Positions 27,254 to 36,148 of a DNA stretch of 64,000 nucleotides are shown piece by piece (position 1 is the stretch's first letter; the number at the start of each line of letters is the position of its first letter). The stretch is from Lysobacter capsici (GTDB lineage: Bacteria > Pseudomonadota > Gammaproteobacteria > Xanthomonadales > Xanthomonadaceae), in the NCBI RefSeq assembly GCF_018732085.1, contig NZ_CP076103.1, positions 558,001-622,000 of the forward strand, given 5' to 3'. Under the pieces are notes generated by a model. The model was not told the DNA's origin, searched no databases, and saw only the letters and a program-made list of their open reading frames with translations. The translations under genes and the position numbers were made by a program.

Positions 27254-27667
27254 GTGGGCTGGTTGAGTTCGGCGTTATCTCACCAGAATGTCATTCCCAC
27301 GAAGGCGGGCTCCGCTTTACTTCGGCGGAGCCGAATATCCAGAGGCTTTAGCGTCATCTTTGCAGGACGTCATTCCCGCGAAGGCGGGAATCCAGAGCCT
27401 TTAGCGCCATCCTTCCAGACCGTCATTCCCGCGAACGCGGGAATCCAGTGACTTCAGGCGTTCTCGCACCAAAGGCACTGGATTCCCGCCTTCGCGGGAA
27501 TGACGGTAGGTAGGATTGTCGTGACTGGTGACTGGTGACTGGTGACTCGGAGCGTGAAGCTGGCGAACTGGCGGACAGCATGGCCAACAGCCAACAGCCA
27601 ACGACCAAATGCCAACGACCAATAACCAACAGCCAACGACGCAACTAAACCCAACTACCCACCCGCC
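27254..27667. repeat. Gap with GTCATTCCCGCGAAGGCGGG repeats and short tandem repeats
   Basis: Four copies of the GTCATTCCCGCGAAGGCGGG-type inverted element lie at about 27288-27343, 27367-27398, 27420-27447 and (inverted) 27477-27507. Next comes a 7-mer array, four GTGACTG/GTGACTC units at 27521-27548, and a degenerate GCCAACAGCCAACGACCAA run at about 27580-27645. No gene is supported in these 414 bp, which separate convergent genes. Confidence 0.85.
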
Positions 27668-28699
27668 TCACTCCGCCCCACACGACTTGCGCACCACCAA
27701 CGTCGTAGGCAACCGGATACTCTCCGCCGCCTCCCCGCGCACCAACCTCATCAGCGTGTCCACCAGCAATTCCCCGGCCTGCTTGGTGTCCTGGAAAATC
27801 GTCGTCAGCGGCGGATGGGCGAAGCGCGCCATCGGGATGTCGTCGAAGCCGATCACCGACACGTCCTCGGGCACGCGTAACCCGCTTTCGGTCAGCGCGC
27901 GCATCGCGCCCAGCGCGATCAGGTCGCTCGCCGCGAACACCGCGTCGAACGGCAGCGCGCGCGCGATCAGTGCGCGCGCGGCGGCGTGGCCGGCGTCCTC
28001 GGAGCTTTCCGCGTCGACCTGCAACGCGCGATCCATCAGCAAACCAGCGTCGCGCAAGGCACCCTCGCAGCCGAGAAAGCGATCGAGGAATTCGGGGTAG
28101 TGGGTGGACGCGTCGCCGAGAAACGCGACCCGCTTGCGTCCCAGCGAGACCAGATGCGCGCCGGCCTGGCGGCCGCCGCCGATGTTCTCGCAACCGATCG
28201 ACAACCCCGGCTGGTCCGGCAACACCGCGCCCCAGCGGACGAAGCGGGTGCCTTGCTCGACCAGTTTCTGCAACTTGCCCTGATAGGCGAGGTAATCGCC
28301 GTAGCCGAGCAGGATCAGCCCGTCGGCCTTCATGCTGTCTTCGTAGTCGCCGGCCCAGTCGTCGGACAGCTGCTGGAACGAGATCAGCAAGTCCTGGCCG
28401 TGACGCGCGCAGGCGCGGGTGATCGAGCCGAGCATCGACAGGAAGAACGGGTTGATGTGCGATTCGTCCGGGGTCGGGTCCTCGAACAGCAGCATCGCCA
28501 GGGTGCCGGAGCGTTGCCGGCGCAGGCTGGAGGCGTGACGGTCGACCTTGTAGTTGAGCTCGCGCACCACCGCTTCGACCCGCTTGCGGGTCTCGGCGTT
28601 GACCAGGGTGCTGCCGCTGAGCACGCGCGACACCGTGGCCTGGGACACGCCGGCCAGGTGGGCGATGTCGAGCGAGGTGGCTTTCGACTTCTTGCGCAT
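27668..28699 (-). CDS. LacI-family transcriptional repressor
   Basis: The 343-residue protein starts MRKKSKATSLDIAHLAGVSQ with the LacI helix-turn-helix ('DIAHLAGVSQATVSRVLSG') and hinge helix, followed by a periplasmic-binding-protein-like sensor domain ('RKRVAFLGDAS', 'DAVFAASDLIALGAMRAL', 'VSVIGFDDIPMARF'). It most likely controls the maltodextrin genes next to it through the CG-centred operators at 20589 and 20650. A longer reading frame upstream only translates GGGAATC repeats, so the ATG at 28699 is used. It is convergent with the amylase gene. Confidence 0.93.
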   Translation of the reverse strand: MRKKSKATSLDIAHLAGVSQATVSRVLSGSTLVNAETRKRVEAVVRELNYKVDRHASSLRRQRSGTLAMLLFEDPTPDESHINPFFLSMLGSITRACARHGQDLLISFQQLSDDWAGDYEDSMKADGLILLGYGDYLAYQGKLQKLVEQGTRFVRWGAVLPDQPGLSIGCENIGGGRQAGAHLVSLGRKRVAFLGDASTHYPEFLDRFLGCEGALRDAGLLMDRALQVDAESSEDAGHAAARALIARALPFDAVFAASDLIALGAMRALTESGLRVPEDVSVIGFDDIPMARFAHPPLTTIFQDTKQAGELLVDTLMRLVRGEAAESIRLPTTLVVRKSCGAE

Positions 28700-28716
28700 G
28701 GGGCGAGTGTAGCGGT

Positions 28717-28800
28717 GAAGCGGGAATGGGGAATCGGAAAGCTGAGCGTCGCGGCAGGCGGAGCCGATTCCCGATTCCCCATTCCCGATTCCCGCCGCTT
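28717..28800. repeat. GGGAATC-family inverted repeat
   Basis: The left arm (28717-28739, GAAGCGGGAATGGGGAATCGG) is matched by an inverted right arm at about 28765-28800 built from the same units. It sits between the permease stop and the LacI start. Confidence 0.8.
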
Positions 28801-29720
28801 CAACGAGGATCCATCCACCCCCGCAACGCATCCACCACCACGTTGATCGCCACGATCAGCGCGCCGATCACCAGCACCACGCCGAGCACCAGGGTGTAGT
28901 CGCGGTTCAAGGCGCCCTGGACGAAGTAGCGGCCCATGCCGGGAATGCCGAACACCTGCTCGACCACCGCCGAACCGGTGACCACGTTGATCAGCGCCGG
29001 CGACAGCCACGCCACCACCGGCAGTAATGCCGGCTTGAGCGCGTGCGCGAACAGCAGGCGGGTGTCCGACAGGCCGCGCGCGCGCGCCGCGCGCAGGTAG
29101 TCGGCCGACAGCACGTCGAGCATCGAGGCGCGGGTCAGGCGCGCGCAGTAGGCGATGTTGGGCAGCGCCAGCGCGATCACTGGCAGCACCACGTTGTTCC
29201 AGTCGCCCCAGCCGCCGGCCGGCAGCCAGTGCAGCGTGACCGCGAACAGCAGCACCAGCAGCGGCGCGACCACGAACTTGGGCACCGCCAGGCCGAGACC
29301 GGCGAGCAGCATCAGCGCGCGATCGGTCCAGCCGCCGGCGCGCAAGGCCGCCCACACGCCGACGATCACGCCGATCAACACCGCCAGCAGCAACGCAAGG
29401 CCGCCGTTCAAGGCCGACACCGGCAGCGCGTTGGCGATCAGTTGATTGACGGTGTAGTCGGGGTATTGGAACGACGGCCCGAGGTCGCCGCGCAGCGCGT
29501 CGCCGAGCCAGCCCAGGTATTGCATCGGCAGCGGTTGATCGAGCCGGTATTGCGCGTCGAGCGCGGCCTGCACTTCCGGCGGCGCGGCTTTCTCGGTGTC
29601 GAACGGTCCGCCCGGCGCGGCGCGCAGCAGGGCGAAGCACAGCGTCGCCAGCAACAGCAGGGTGATCAGCGCTTCCAGCAGGCGCGAGGCGAAGCGTGCG
29701 GGCAAGGAGTCGCCGCGCAT
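28800..29720 (-). CDS. ABC transporter permease, OppB/DppB type
   Basis: The 306-residue protein has six predicted membrane segments and the features of dipeptide/oligopeptide permeases: an N-terminal helix with a 'FALLRAAPGGPFD' loop, the EAA motif 'ADYLRAARARGLSDTRLLFAHALKPAL', and the C-terminal 'GSAVVEQVFGIPGMGRYFVQGALNRD'. It would form half of a peptide import channel. Its start overlaps the stop of the VIT gene (TGATG), so the two are coupled. The partner OppC and the two ATPases are not in this window on this strand; the next gene is LacI. Confidence 0.92.
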   Translation of the reverse strand: MRGDSLPARFASRLLEALITLLLLATLCFALLRAAPGGPFDTEKAAPPEVQAALDAQYRLDQPLPMQYLGWLGDALRGDLGPSFQYPDYTVNQLIANALPVSALNGGLALLLAVLIGVIVGVWAALRAGGWTDRALMLLAGLGLAVPKFVVAPLLVLLFAVTLHWLPAGGWGDWNNVVLPVIALALPNIAYCARLTRASMLDVLSADYLRAARARGLSDTRLLFAHALKPALLPVVAWLSPALINVVTGSAVVEQVFGIPGMGRYFVQGALNRDYTLVLGVVLVIGALIVAINVVVDALRGWMDPR

Positions 29721-30430
29721 CAGACGTGTACGTCGAACAGGCGGCCGACCACGCTCGCCGCGGCCATCGCCAGCGCGCCCCAGAACGCGACCCGCAGCGC
29801 GCCGCGCAGCACCGGTGCGCCGCCGGTCCAGGCCGCGAGCGCGCCGGAGATCGACAGGCCGATCAGGGTGATCGGGATCGCGACCGCTTCGGTTCGGCCG
29901 GTCGGGGCCAGCAGCACCGCGGCGATCGGCAGCACCGCGCCGGTCACGAACGCCGCCGCGGAAGTCAGCGCCGCCTGCACCGGCCGCGCACGCAAGGTGT
30001 CGGTGATGCCCAGTTCGTCGCGCGCATGGCTGCCGAGCGCATCGTGCGCGGTCAGCTGTTGCGCGACTTCGTGCGCGAGCTCCGGACTCAACCCGCGCTG
30101 CACGTAGATGCGCGCGAGTTCGTCCAGTTCGCTTTGCGGATCGTCGTCGAGTTCGCGCTGCTCCACCGCGATGTCGGCGCGTTCGGTGTCGGCCTGCGAT
30201 TGCACCGACACGTATTCGCCGGCCGCCATCGACATCGCGCCGGCGACGGTGCCGGCGATGCCGCTGGTCAGGATCGCGGCCGGCGATGCGCCGCTGGCGG
30301 CGACGCCGACCACCAGCCCGGCGATCGAGACGATGCCGTCGTTGGCGCCGAGCACGGCCGCGCGCAGCCAGCCCACGCGCTCGGAGCGATGGCGTTCGGG
30401 ATAGCGGCTGCGCGATTGCGGTTTGGTCAT
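29720..30430 (-). CDS. VIT1/CCC1 family membrane transporter
   Basis: The 236-residue protein starts with a basic segment then 'LRAAVLGANDGIVSIAGLVVGVA' (the family's first helix with the conserved GxNDGIVS), 'MAAGEYVSVQSQADTERADI' (metal-site helix rich in Glu), a charged cytosolic helix hairpin and three C-terminal membrane helices. Eukaryotic relatives move Fe2+ or Mn2+ into vacuoles. It is inserted between a peptide-binding protein gene and a peptide permease gene, overlapping the latter; 10 bp separate it from the binding protein stop. Confidence 0.9.
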   Translation of the reverse strand: MTKPQSRSRYPERHRSERVGWLRAAVLGANDGIVSIAGLVVGVAASGASPAAILTSGIAGTVAGAMSMAAGEYVSVQSQADTERADIAVEQRELDDDPQSELDELARIYVQRGLSPELAHEVAQQLTAHDALGSHARDELGITDTLRARPVQAALTSAAAFVTGAVLPIAAVLLAPTGRTEAVAIPITLIGLSISGALAAWTGGAPVLRGALRVAFWGALAMAAASVVGRLFDVHV

Positions 30431-30440
30431 GGCGGTGAGG

Positions 30441-32138
30441 TCATGGCGACAGACTCAGCCAGCGGCTGGCGTGGCGATCGAGGGCGTTGGCTTCGAAGCC
30501 GCGCACGTTGCCGGCGACCAGATGTTTGGAGCTGTAGAAATACAAGGGAATCGCCGCGTTGTCGTTCAACAGGCGCTGTTCGGCCGCGCGCAGCCAGGCG
30601 TTGCGCGCGGCTTCCGAATGCGCCGCATCGGCCTTGGCCAGGCGTTCGCGATAACCCGCGTCGTCGTAGCCCATCCAGTTCAGCGGCCCGTCGCTGCCGA
30701 ACGCGGCGAGGAAGTTGCGCGCATCGGCCAGGTCGCCGATCCAGCCGCCGCGGAACACCTGGGTGATGGTGCGCTGCTTGCGGTTCTGCACGAACACTTT
30801 CCATTCCTCGTTGCGCAATCGCACCTGCACGCCGAGGGTCTGCCGCCACATCGCGGCGACCGCCAGGGTCAGGCGCCGGTGGGGGGTCGAGGTGTTGTAG
30901 CGCAGTTCGATCACCAACGGCTTGTCGTCCGAATACCCCGCATGCCGGTACAGCGCACGCGCATGCGCTTCGCGTTCGGCCTGGCTCAACGACCGCCACG
31001 GCATCGCCGCGGGCGTATAGCCGGCGATGCCGGGCGGAACGATGCCGTAGGCCGGGGTTTCGCCCAGGCCGGTGACGTAGCGGGTGAGTTTGTCGCGATC
31101 GATCGCCAGGGTCAGCGCGCGCCGCAGCGCGAGTTCGCGATCCTCGCAAGGCGGCGTCGCGCAGGCGGCGCTGCGCAGCGGCGGGCGGGTCAGGTTGATG
31201 CCGAGCCAGAACGCGCCCAGGTACGGCGACAAGCGCAGTTGCGTGCCGAAGCGTTTGCGCAAGGCGGGCAACGGCTGCGGCGGCACCACCTCGGTGATGT
31301 GCAGGTCGCCGGCGGCGAAGCGCTGCAGTTCGGCCGCGGCGTCTTCGGTGACCTGGAAGCGCACGCGTTCGATCGCGACCGCGGCGGCGTCGTGGAAACG
31401 CGGGTTCTTCTCCACCACCAGGTTGGCCTGCGGCGTCCACGCGGCCAACCGGTACGCACCGTTCGATACCAATCGCCCCGGTCGCGTATGTTGCGCGCCG
31501 TACTGTTCGACCGCGGGCAGATACACCGGGAACGCGATCGGCAAGGTCAGCAAGGCCGGCAAGCCGGCGCTGCGGTTCAAGCGGAACACCACGGTGCGCG
31601 CGTCGCTCGCGCTCACGCCGAGCCGCTGCGGCGGCAGTTTGCCGGCCTGCACCGCCTGCGCGTTGTCGAGCGCGTCGAACAGTTCGCCGAACGGCGCGGC
31701 CGTGGCCGGAGCGAACGCGCGGCGGAAACTGGCGACGATCTGGTTCGCGTCGATCGGCTCGCCGTTGCTCCATTGCAGGCCCTCGCGCAGGGTGAAGGTC
31801 CAACTGCGGCCGTCGGCCGAGACCGACCAGCGCTGCGCCATGCCCGGGATCAGCCGGCCGCGCGCGTCCTCGGTGACCAGGCCTTCGTACAGGTCGCGCA
31901 GCACGTTGCCGCAGGCGACTTCCTGGCAGCGGTGGGCGTCCAATGTGCTCGGCTCCGGGCCGTTGCCGCGTTCGAGCATCGTCGCGGCGGCCTGCGCCCG
32001 CGCGCCCGGCGCTATCAGCCACAGCAACGCCAGCGCCAGTGGCAAGGCCGCACCATAGCGTTGCAAGGCGGACGTTGTTCGGTGCAAGGCGGGGTCTACA
32101 CTGCCGGGGGTCTTGCGATTGTAGGCGAGGTGCCGCAT
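30441..32138 (-). CDS. Peptide ABC transporter substrate-binding protein (SBP_bac_5)
   Basis: The roughly 565-residue protein has an export signal ('LPLALALLWLIAPGARAQA') and the extracytoplasmic solute-binding family 5 pattern: 'GNGPEPSTLDAHRCQEVACG', 'LYEGLVTEDARGRLIPGMAQRW', 'WTFTLREGLQWSNGEPI', 'LRRALTLAIDRDKL'. It would bind oligopeptides in the periplasm. The start is uncertain: ATG at 32138 leaves a 30-residue stretch before the signal; a TTG at about 32067 would give a shorter, more typical signal peptide. Longer readings upstream are not protein-like. Confidence 0.9.
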   Translation of the reverse strand: MRHLAYNRKTPGSVDPALHRTTSALQRYGAALPLALALLWLIAPGARAQAAATMLERGNGPEPSTLDAHRCQEVACGNVLRDLYEGLVTEDARGRLIPGMAQRWSVSADGRSWTFTLREGLQWSNGEPIDANQIVASFRRAFAPATAAPFGELFDALDNAQAVQAGKLPPQRLGVSASDARTVVFRLNRSAGLPALLTLPIAFPVYLPAVEQYGAQHTRPGRLVSNGAYRLAAWTPQANLVVEKNPRFHDAAAVAIERVRFQVTEDAAAELQRFAAGDLHITEVVPPQPLPALRKRFGTQLRLSPYLGAFWLGINLTRPPLRSAACATPPCEDRELALRRALTLAIDRDKLTRYVTGLGETPAYGIVPPGIAGYTPAAMPWRSLSQAEREAHARALYRHAGYSDDKPLVIELRYNTSTPHRRLTLAVAAMWRQTLGVQVRLRNEEWKVFVQNRKQRTITQVFRGGWIGDLADARNFLAAFGSDGPLNWMGYDDAGYRERLAKADAAHSEAARNAWLRAAEQRLLNDNAAIPLYFYSSKHLVAGNVRGFEANALDRHASRWLSLSP

Positions 32139-32300
32139 ATCCAGACCCGAAACTGAGGCAAGGTAGGTCGTCAGGTTTGCGCCGGTCCTCGCCCGTTGAG
32201 GCGCCGGCCGCGTCCGCTGGGTTGGCGGGCGCGGATTCCGCGCAGCGATGCGCGAGCAGGGCATAGTGCCTTGCAGCAGGTTTTTCTCAGCGAGGTGGAT

Positions 32301-33680
32301 GTGTCCGGTCCCAGCCAGGTCAAGGATCTCGAGATTCCCGACATCAAGGGCGGCGCGCGCGCCGTGCTGGTGGATTACCTGGCCTCGGGCGTGCGCCCGG
32401 AGTCGGATTGGAAGATCGGCACCGAACACGAGAAATTCGGATTCCGCACCGACGACCTGCGGCCGCCGACCTTCGACGGCGATCGCGGCATCGAGGCCTT
32501 GCTCAAGGGCCTGGTCCAGTTCGGGTGGTCGCCGGTCGAGGAAAAGGGCCGGGTGATCGCGCTGACCCGCGACGACGCCTCGGTGTCGCTGGAGCCGGCC
32601 GGTCAGCTGGAACTGTCGGGCGCGCCGCTGGCGACCCTGCACGACACCTGCGTGGAAGCGGCGACCCACCTGCGCGAAGTGCGCACCGTCGCCGAGCCGA
32701 TGGGCCTGGGTTTTCTCGGCATGGGCTTCCAGCCCAAGTGGCGCCGCGACGAAATGCCGTGGATGCCGAAAGGCCGCTACAAGATCATGCGCGACTACAT
32801 GCCCAAGGTCGGCTCGCTCGGCCTGGACATGATGACCCGCACCAGCACCGTGCAGGTCAACCTCGACGTGCGCGACGAGCCCGACATGGTGAAGAAGTTC
32901 CGCGTGTCGCTGGCGTTGCAGCCGATCGCGACCGCGCTGTTCGCCGATTCGCCGTTCACCGAAGGCAAGCCGAACGGCTATCTGTCGTACCGCTCGCACA
33001 TCTGGACCGATACCGATCGCGACCGCACCGGCCTGCTCGATTTCGTGTTCGAGGACGGCTTCGGCTACGAGCGTTATGTCGATTACCTGCTCGATGTGCC
33101 GATGTACTTCGTGTACCGCGACGGCAATTACATCGACGCGGCCGGGCAGTCGTTCCGCGATTACCTCGAAGCCAAGCTGCCGGCGTATCCGAACCAGCGC
33201 CCGACCTTGAAGGACTGGGCCGACCACACCACCACCGCGTTCCCGGAAGTGCGGCTGAAGAAGTATCTGGAAATGCGCGGCGCCGACTCGGGCCCGTGGA
33301 ACCGGATCTGCGCGCTGTCGGCGTTCTGGGTCGGCCTGCTGTACGACGCCGATGCGCTCGACGCGGCCTGGGACCTGGTGCTCGACTTCACCCCGGCCGA
33401 GCGCCACGCCTTGCGCGACGGCGTGCCGCAGCACGGTTTCCACCTGCCGTTCCGCGACGGCAAGGTGCTGGATCTGGCGCGACGCGCGCTGGAGATTTCC
33501 GCGCACGGGTTGAAGCGCCGCGCACGCTTGAACCACAACGGCGCGGACGAATCGATCTATCTCGAACCGCTGACCGAGTTCGTCGCGATGGGCAAGAGCC
33601 CGGCCGAACGCAAGCTCGAGCTGTTCCATGGGGCGTGGGGCGGCAGCGTGGATCCGGTGTTCAAGGAATTCGCGTACTGA
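32301..33680 (+). CDS. gshA: Glutamate-cysteine ligase (plant/proteobacterial type)
   Basis: The 459-residue enzyme makes gamma-glutamylcysteine, the first step of glutathione synthesis. Recognisable blocks are 'DWKIGTEHEKFGF', 'SLEPAGQLELSGAPL', 'GMGFQPKW', 'RDYMPKVGSLGLDMMTRTST' and 'NHNGADESIYLEPL', which identify the plant-type class also used by alpha- and some gamma-proteobacteria. GTG at 32301 with GAGG six bases upstream is the preferred start and gives the usual length. Glutathione made here would serve the formaldehyde pathway encoded at 40.7-43.4 kb. It is divergent from the peptide-binding protein gene. Confidence 0.94.
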   Translation: MSGPSQVKDLEIPDIKGGARAVLVDYLASGVRPESDWKIGTEHEKFGFRTDDLRPPTFDGDRGIEALLKGLVQFGWSPVEEKGRVIALTRDDASVSLEPAGQLELSGAPLATLHDTCVEAATHLREVRTVAEPMGLGFLGMGFQPKWRRDEMPWMPKGRYKIMRDYMPKVGSLGLDMMTRTSTVQVNLDVRDEPDMVKKFRVSLALQPIATALFADSPFTEGKPNGYLSYRSHIWTDTDRDRTGLLDFVFEDGFGYERYVDYLLDVPMYFVYRDGNYIDAAGQSFRDYLEAKLPAYPNQRPTLKDWADHTTTAFPEVRLKKYLEMRGADSGPWNRICALSAFWVGLLYDADALDAAWDLVLDFTPAERHALRDGVPQHGFHLPFRDGKVLDLARRALEISAHGLKRRARLNHNGADESIYLEPLTEFVAMGKSPAERKLELFHGAWGGSVDPVFKEFAY

Positions 33681-34028
33681 GGTTGGGTGCGGGCGGTGAC
33701 TGCGTTTTGGTGCCGCGTGCGCTTGGCGGTGCGCGCATTCGCCTGTGGCCGCGAGGTACGCCACACGGTTGCCTGGCAGCGAGCTTGTTTCGCTGTTGAA
33801 GGCAGGTCGCTTTCTGGTGGTCGTGTCGCGTCTGCGCGAAAAGCGAATCCTCCCCAGCCCTCCTTTTCCAAAGGAGGGGGCGCAGGCGGTGCGATCGTGG
33901 GGTGGCGTGGTGAAACCGTGCATCACGAACAAGCGCGCGTCATCGTCCTTGCTTCGTACTCTCCCCATCCCGAGCCTTTTCCCCCTTTGAAAAAGGGGGC
34001 AGGGGGGATTTGCTCTTACCCGGGATGC
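33681..34028. repeat. Gap with two C/G-rich palindrome elements
   Basis: A diverged copy at about 33846-33880 and a good copy at 33975-34016 (CCCCCTTTGAAAAAGGGGG followed by CAGGGGGGATTTGCT) of the C6/G6 palindrome family occupy this gap between convergent genes. The rest shows nothing I can name. Confidence 0.75.
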
Positions 34029-34985
34029 TCACGCAGAACCTCCGGCGTTCGAATTCGCGGCGACCGGCGCCGCACGGCGATTACCGCGCAGCGCAGCGAT
34101 CGCGCCGGCCACGATCAACGCCGCACCGATCAAGGTCGCCGCGCGCGCCGCATGCCCGAACAGCAGCCAGTCCAGCGCCGCGCTGACGGGCACCGCGACA
34201 TACATAAGCGGAGCCAGGGTGGACGCGTTGTCCATGCCGCGGTACGCGAGGTCGCGCAGCGACTGACTGCCGAGGCTGCATGCCGCCATACCGAGCAGGG
34301 CCAGCGCCAACACCAGCGGCGGTTGCGCGGCGAACGGTTGCGCCGGCATGCGCCAACACGCGATCAGCGCCAACGGCAGGCCGACCATCGCCGCCTGCAG
34401 GTACAGCTTGAACTGGGTGCGAAACGGCGGCTGATGCTGGGCGCTGCGGTAGAACAGCACCTGCGAGCCGGCCATCGCGAAGCCGCCGAACAGCGACACC
34501 AGCGCATTGGCGTCGAGCCCGTGCCGGCCGGGCTGCAGCACCACCAGCACACCCGCGAACCCGACCGCCAGGCCGTACAAGGTCGAAGGTTGCAGGCGCT
34601 CGCCGAGCCAGGCGCGCGCGATCAGCGGAATGAACAAGGGCCCGGTGTTGTACAGCAGCACCGCGTGCAGCAGGTCGCCGCGCATCGCCGCGAGCACGAA
34701 GCAGCCCTGCGACACGATCACCGCCACCGCGCGCACCCAACCGGGCCGGTCGGCGAACGACCACACCGCGCGCCAGTCCTCGCGCCGGGCCAGCCCGACC
34801 AGGATCAGGCCGGGGATCGCGAAGCGCAGCCAGGTGACCAGCTCCGGCGGCAAGCCGCGGGTGTAGCGGCTGAGCAACCCGAGCAGCGCCAGGCAGATCG
34901 AGGCGGAGGCCATGAGGCCGGCGCGAACAGCCAAGGGACGGGACGGCGGAGGTACAGCCGAAGAAATCAGAGGAGCAGCAGACAT
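34029..34985 (-). CDS. EamA/DMT-family transporter
   Basis: The 318-residue protein has ten predicted membrane segments in two EamA repeats ('LVTWLRFAIPGLILVGLARR', 'LLYNTGPLFIPLIARAWLGERL', and the second copy ending 'AATLIGAALIVAGAIAALRG'). Members export or import small metabolites such as amino acids. It is divergent from a LysR regulator across only 66 bp, the usual arrangement for a transporter controlled by that regulator. Substrate unknown. Confidence 0.9.
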   Translation of the reverse strand: MSAAPLISSAVPPPSRPLAVRAGLMASASICLALLGLLSRYTRGLPPELVTWLRFAIPGLILVGLARREDWRAVWSFADRPGWVRAVAVIVSQGCFVLAAMRGDLLHAVLLYNTGPLFIPLIARAWLGERLQPSTLYGLAVGFAGVLVVLQPGRHGLDANALVSLFGGFAMAGSQVLFYRSAQHQPPFRTQFKLYLQAAMVGLPLALIACWRMPAQPFAAQPPLVLALALLGMAACSLGSQSLRDLAYRGMDNASTLAPLMYVAVPVSAALDWLLFGHAARAATLIGAALIVAGAIAALRGNRRAAPVAANSNAGGSA

Positions 34986-35051
34986 ATGGTAAAGATAGGC
35001 TCACCAGCTGCCTTTAAAAATCAACAAAACCCACGCCGGTGGTAAGTAAAA

Positions 35052-35975
35052 ATGACCACAGACCCGCAATCCCCCAGGCGCCTGCCACCCCTGCGAGCCC
35101 TGCAAGCCTTCGCCGCCGTAATCCGCCACGACGGCATGCGCCGAGCCGCCGAACACCTGCATCTGAGCCACGCCGCGCTGAGCCAGCACGTCCAGCACCT
35201 GGAAGAAGCCTTCGGCCTGCGCCTGCTCGACCGCAGCGGCGGCGGACGCGCCCGGCCGACCGCGCTGGGCCGCGAATACGGCGAGGCCTTGATCGCCGGC
35301 TTCGAGCAGATCGAAGCGGCGACCGCGCGTTTGCGCCTGCGCAGCGACGAAAGCCGGCGGCTGGTGCTCGGCGCGCCGACCAGCCTCAGCGTGAGCCTGC
35401 TGCTGCCGCGGATCGAGGAATTCGGCGCCGACGCCGGCTTCGACCTGCAGCTGTTCTGTCCGGCCGCGGCGGCGGATCTGGCCCAGGGGCGCCTGCACGC
35501 GCTGCTGATGCACGGCGATCCGCGCGAGCAGGGGCTGCAGGGTGAGCTGCTGTTCGAACAAGGCTTGTTGCCGGTGGCCTCCCCGGAGCTGATCGCGCGC
35601 CTGGACCCACAGCGCTGGTGGCAGGATGCGACGCCGGGCGTGCGCGTGTTGCATGTGGTCAGCGATGGTTGGCGTCACGATTGGCCGGCGTGGTTCGGCG
35701 ACGATCCGTCGACCTGGCCCCTGCCGCACCTGAGCCTGTCCTCGCCGATGCCGGCGATCAGCGCCGCGCTGGCCGGGCAGGGCATCGCGCTGATGTATCC
35801 GCGGCTGATCGCCGATCGCCTGGCCAGCGGCGAATTGCGCACGCTGCCTTCGCCGTATCCGGCGCAGGTCAAGCGGCTGTATCTGGCGTGGTTGCCGCAG
35901 GCGCAGGGCAGCGGACGGCTGGAGCGGGTGCGCGATTGGCTGGGCGAGTTGCTGGGCGGGAGCGCTGCGAGCTGA
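35052..35975 (+). CDS. LysR-family regulator (GcvA-like)
   Basis: The 307-residue protein has an N-terminal winged helix ('LPPLRALQAFAAVIRHDGMR', 'AAEHLHLSHAALSQHVQHLE') and a type 2 periplasmic-binding-like effector domain. The 'LRALQAFAAV...L.LSHAALSQHVQ' form resembles GcvA-type regulators. It is divergent from the EamA transporter; the 66-bp intergenic DNA is notably AT-rich (CTTTAAAAATCAACAAAAC) and must hold both promoters and its binding site. Confidence 0.93.
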   Translation: MTTDPQSPRRLPPLRALQAFAAVIRHDGMRRAAEHLHLSHAALSQHVQHLEEAFGLRLLDRSGGGRARPTALGREYGEALIAGFEQIEAATARLRLRSDESRRLVLGAPTSLSVSLLLPRIEEFGADAGFDLQLFCPAAAADLAQGRLHALLMHGDPREQGLQGELLFEQGLLPVASPELIARLDPQRWWQDATPGVRVLHVVSDGWRHDWPAWFGDDPSTWPLPHLSLSSPMPAISAALAGQGIALMYPRLIADRLASGELRTLPSPYPAQVKRLYLAWLPQAQGSGRLERVRDWLGELLGGSAAS

Positions 35976-35980
35976 AACAA

Positions 35981-36140
35981 GAGCGTCGGGGCTGAAGCCC
36001 CTCCCACAAAAGATCTCGCGGCGATGCCTGTCTTTAGGTGGAAGGGGCTGCTTTCAAAACAGGCCACTCCCACAAAAGTGGTCGACCCTGCGAGGTCTTT
36101 TGTGGGAGGGGCGTCAGCCCCGACGCTGTCCGCTCAGATC
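35981..36140. repeat. GTGGGAGGGG-family inverted element
   Basis: The left arm 35981-36009 (GAGCGTCGGGGCTGAAGCCCC and CTCCCACAAA) and the right arm 36100-36138 (TGTGGGAGGGGCGTCAGCCC and CGACGCTGTCCGCTCAGATCG) flank a degenerate central copy (about 36040-36075). It lies between convergent genes and its right arm reaches the stop codon of the TPR gene. Confidence 0.8.
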
Positions 36141-36148
36141 GTCATGCC

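Noticed and set aside
28700..28831. N-terminal extension of the LacI protein
   Set aside because: It translates GGGAATC repeat DNA (GIGNGESGIG-like); the conserved HTH starts at the ATG at 28699.
32139..33968. N-terminal extension of the peptide-binding protein
   Set aside because: It runs antisense through the whole glutamate-cysteine ligase gene and would bury the signal peptide.
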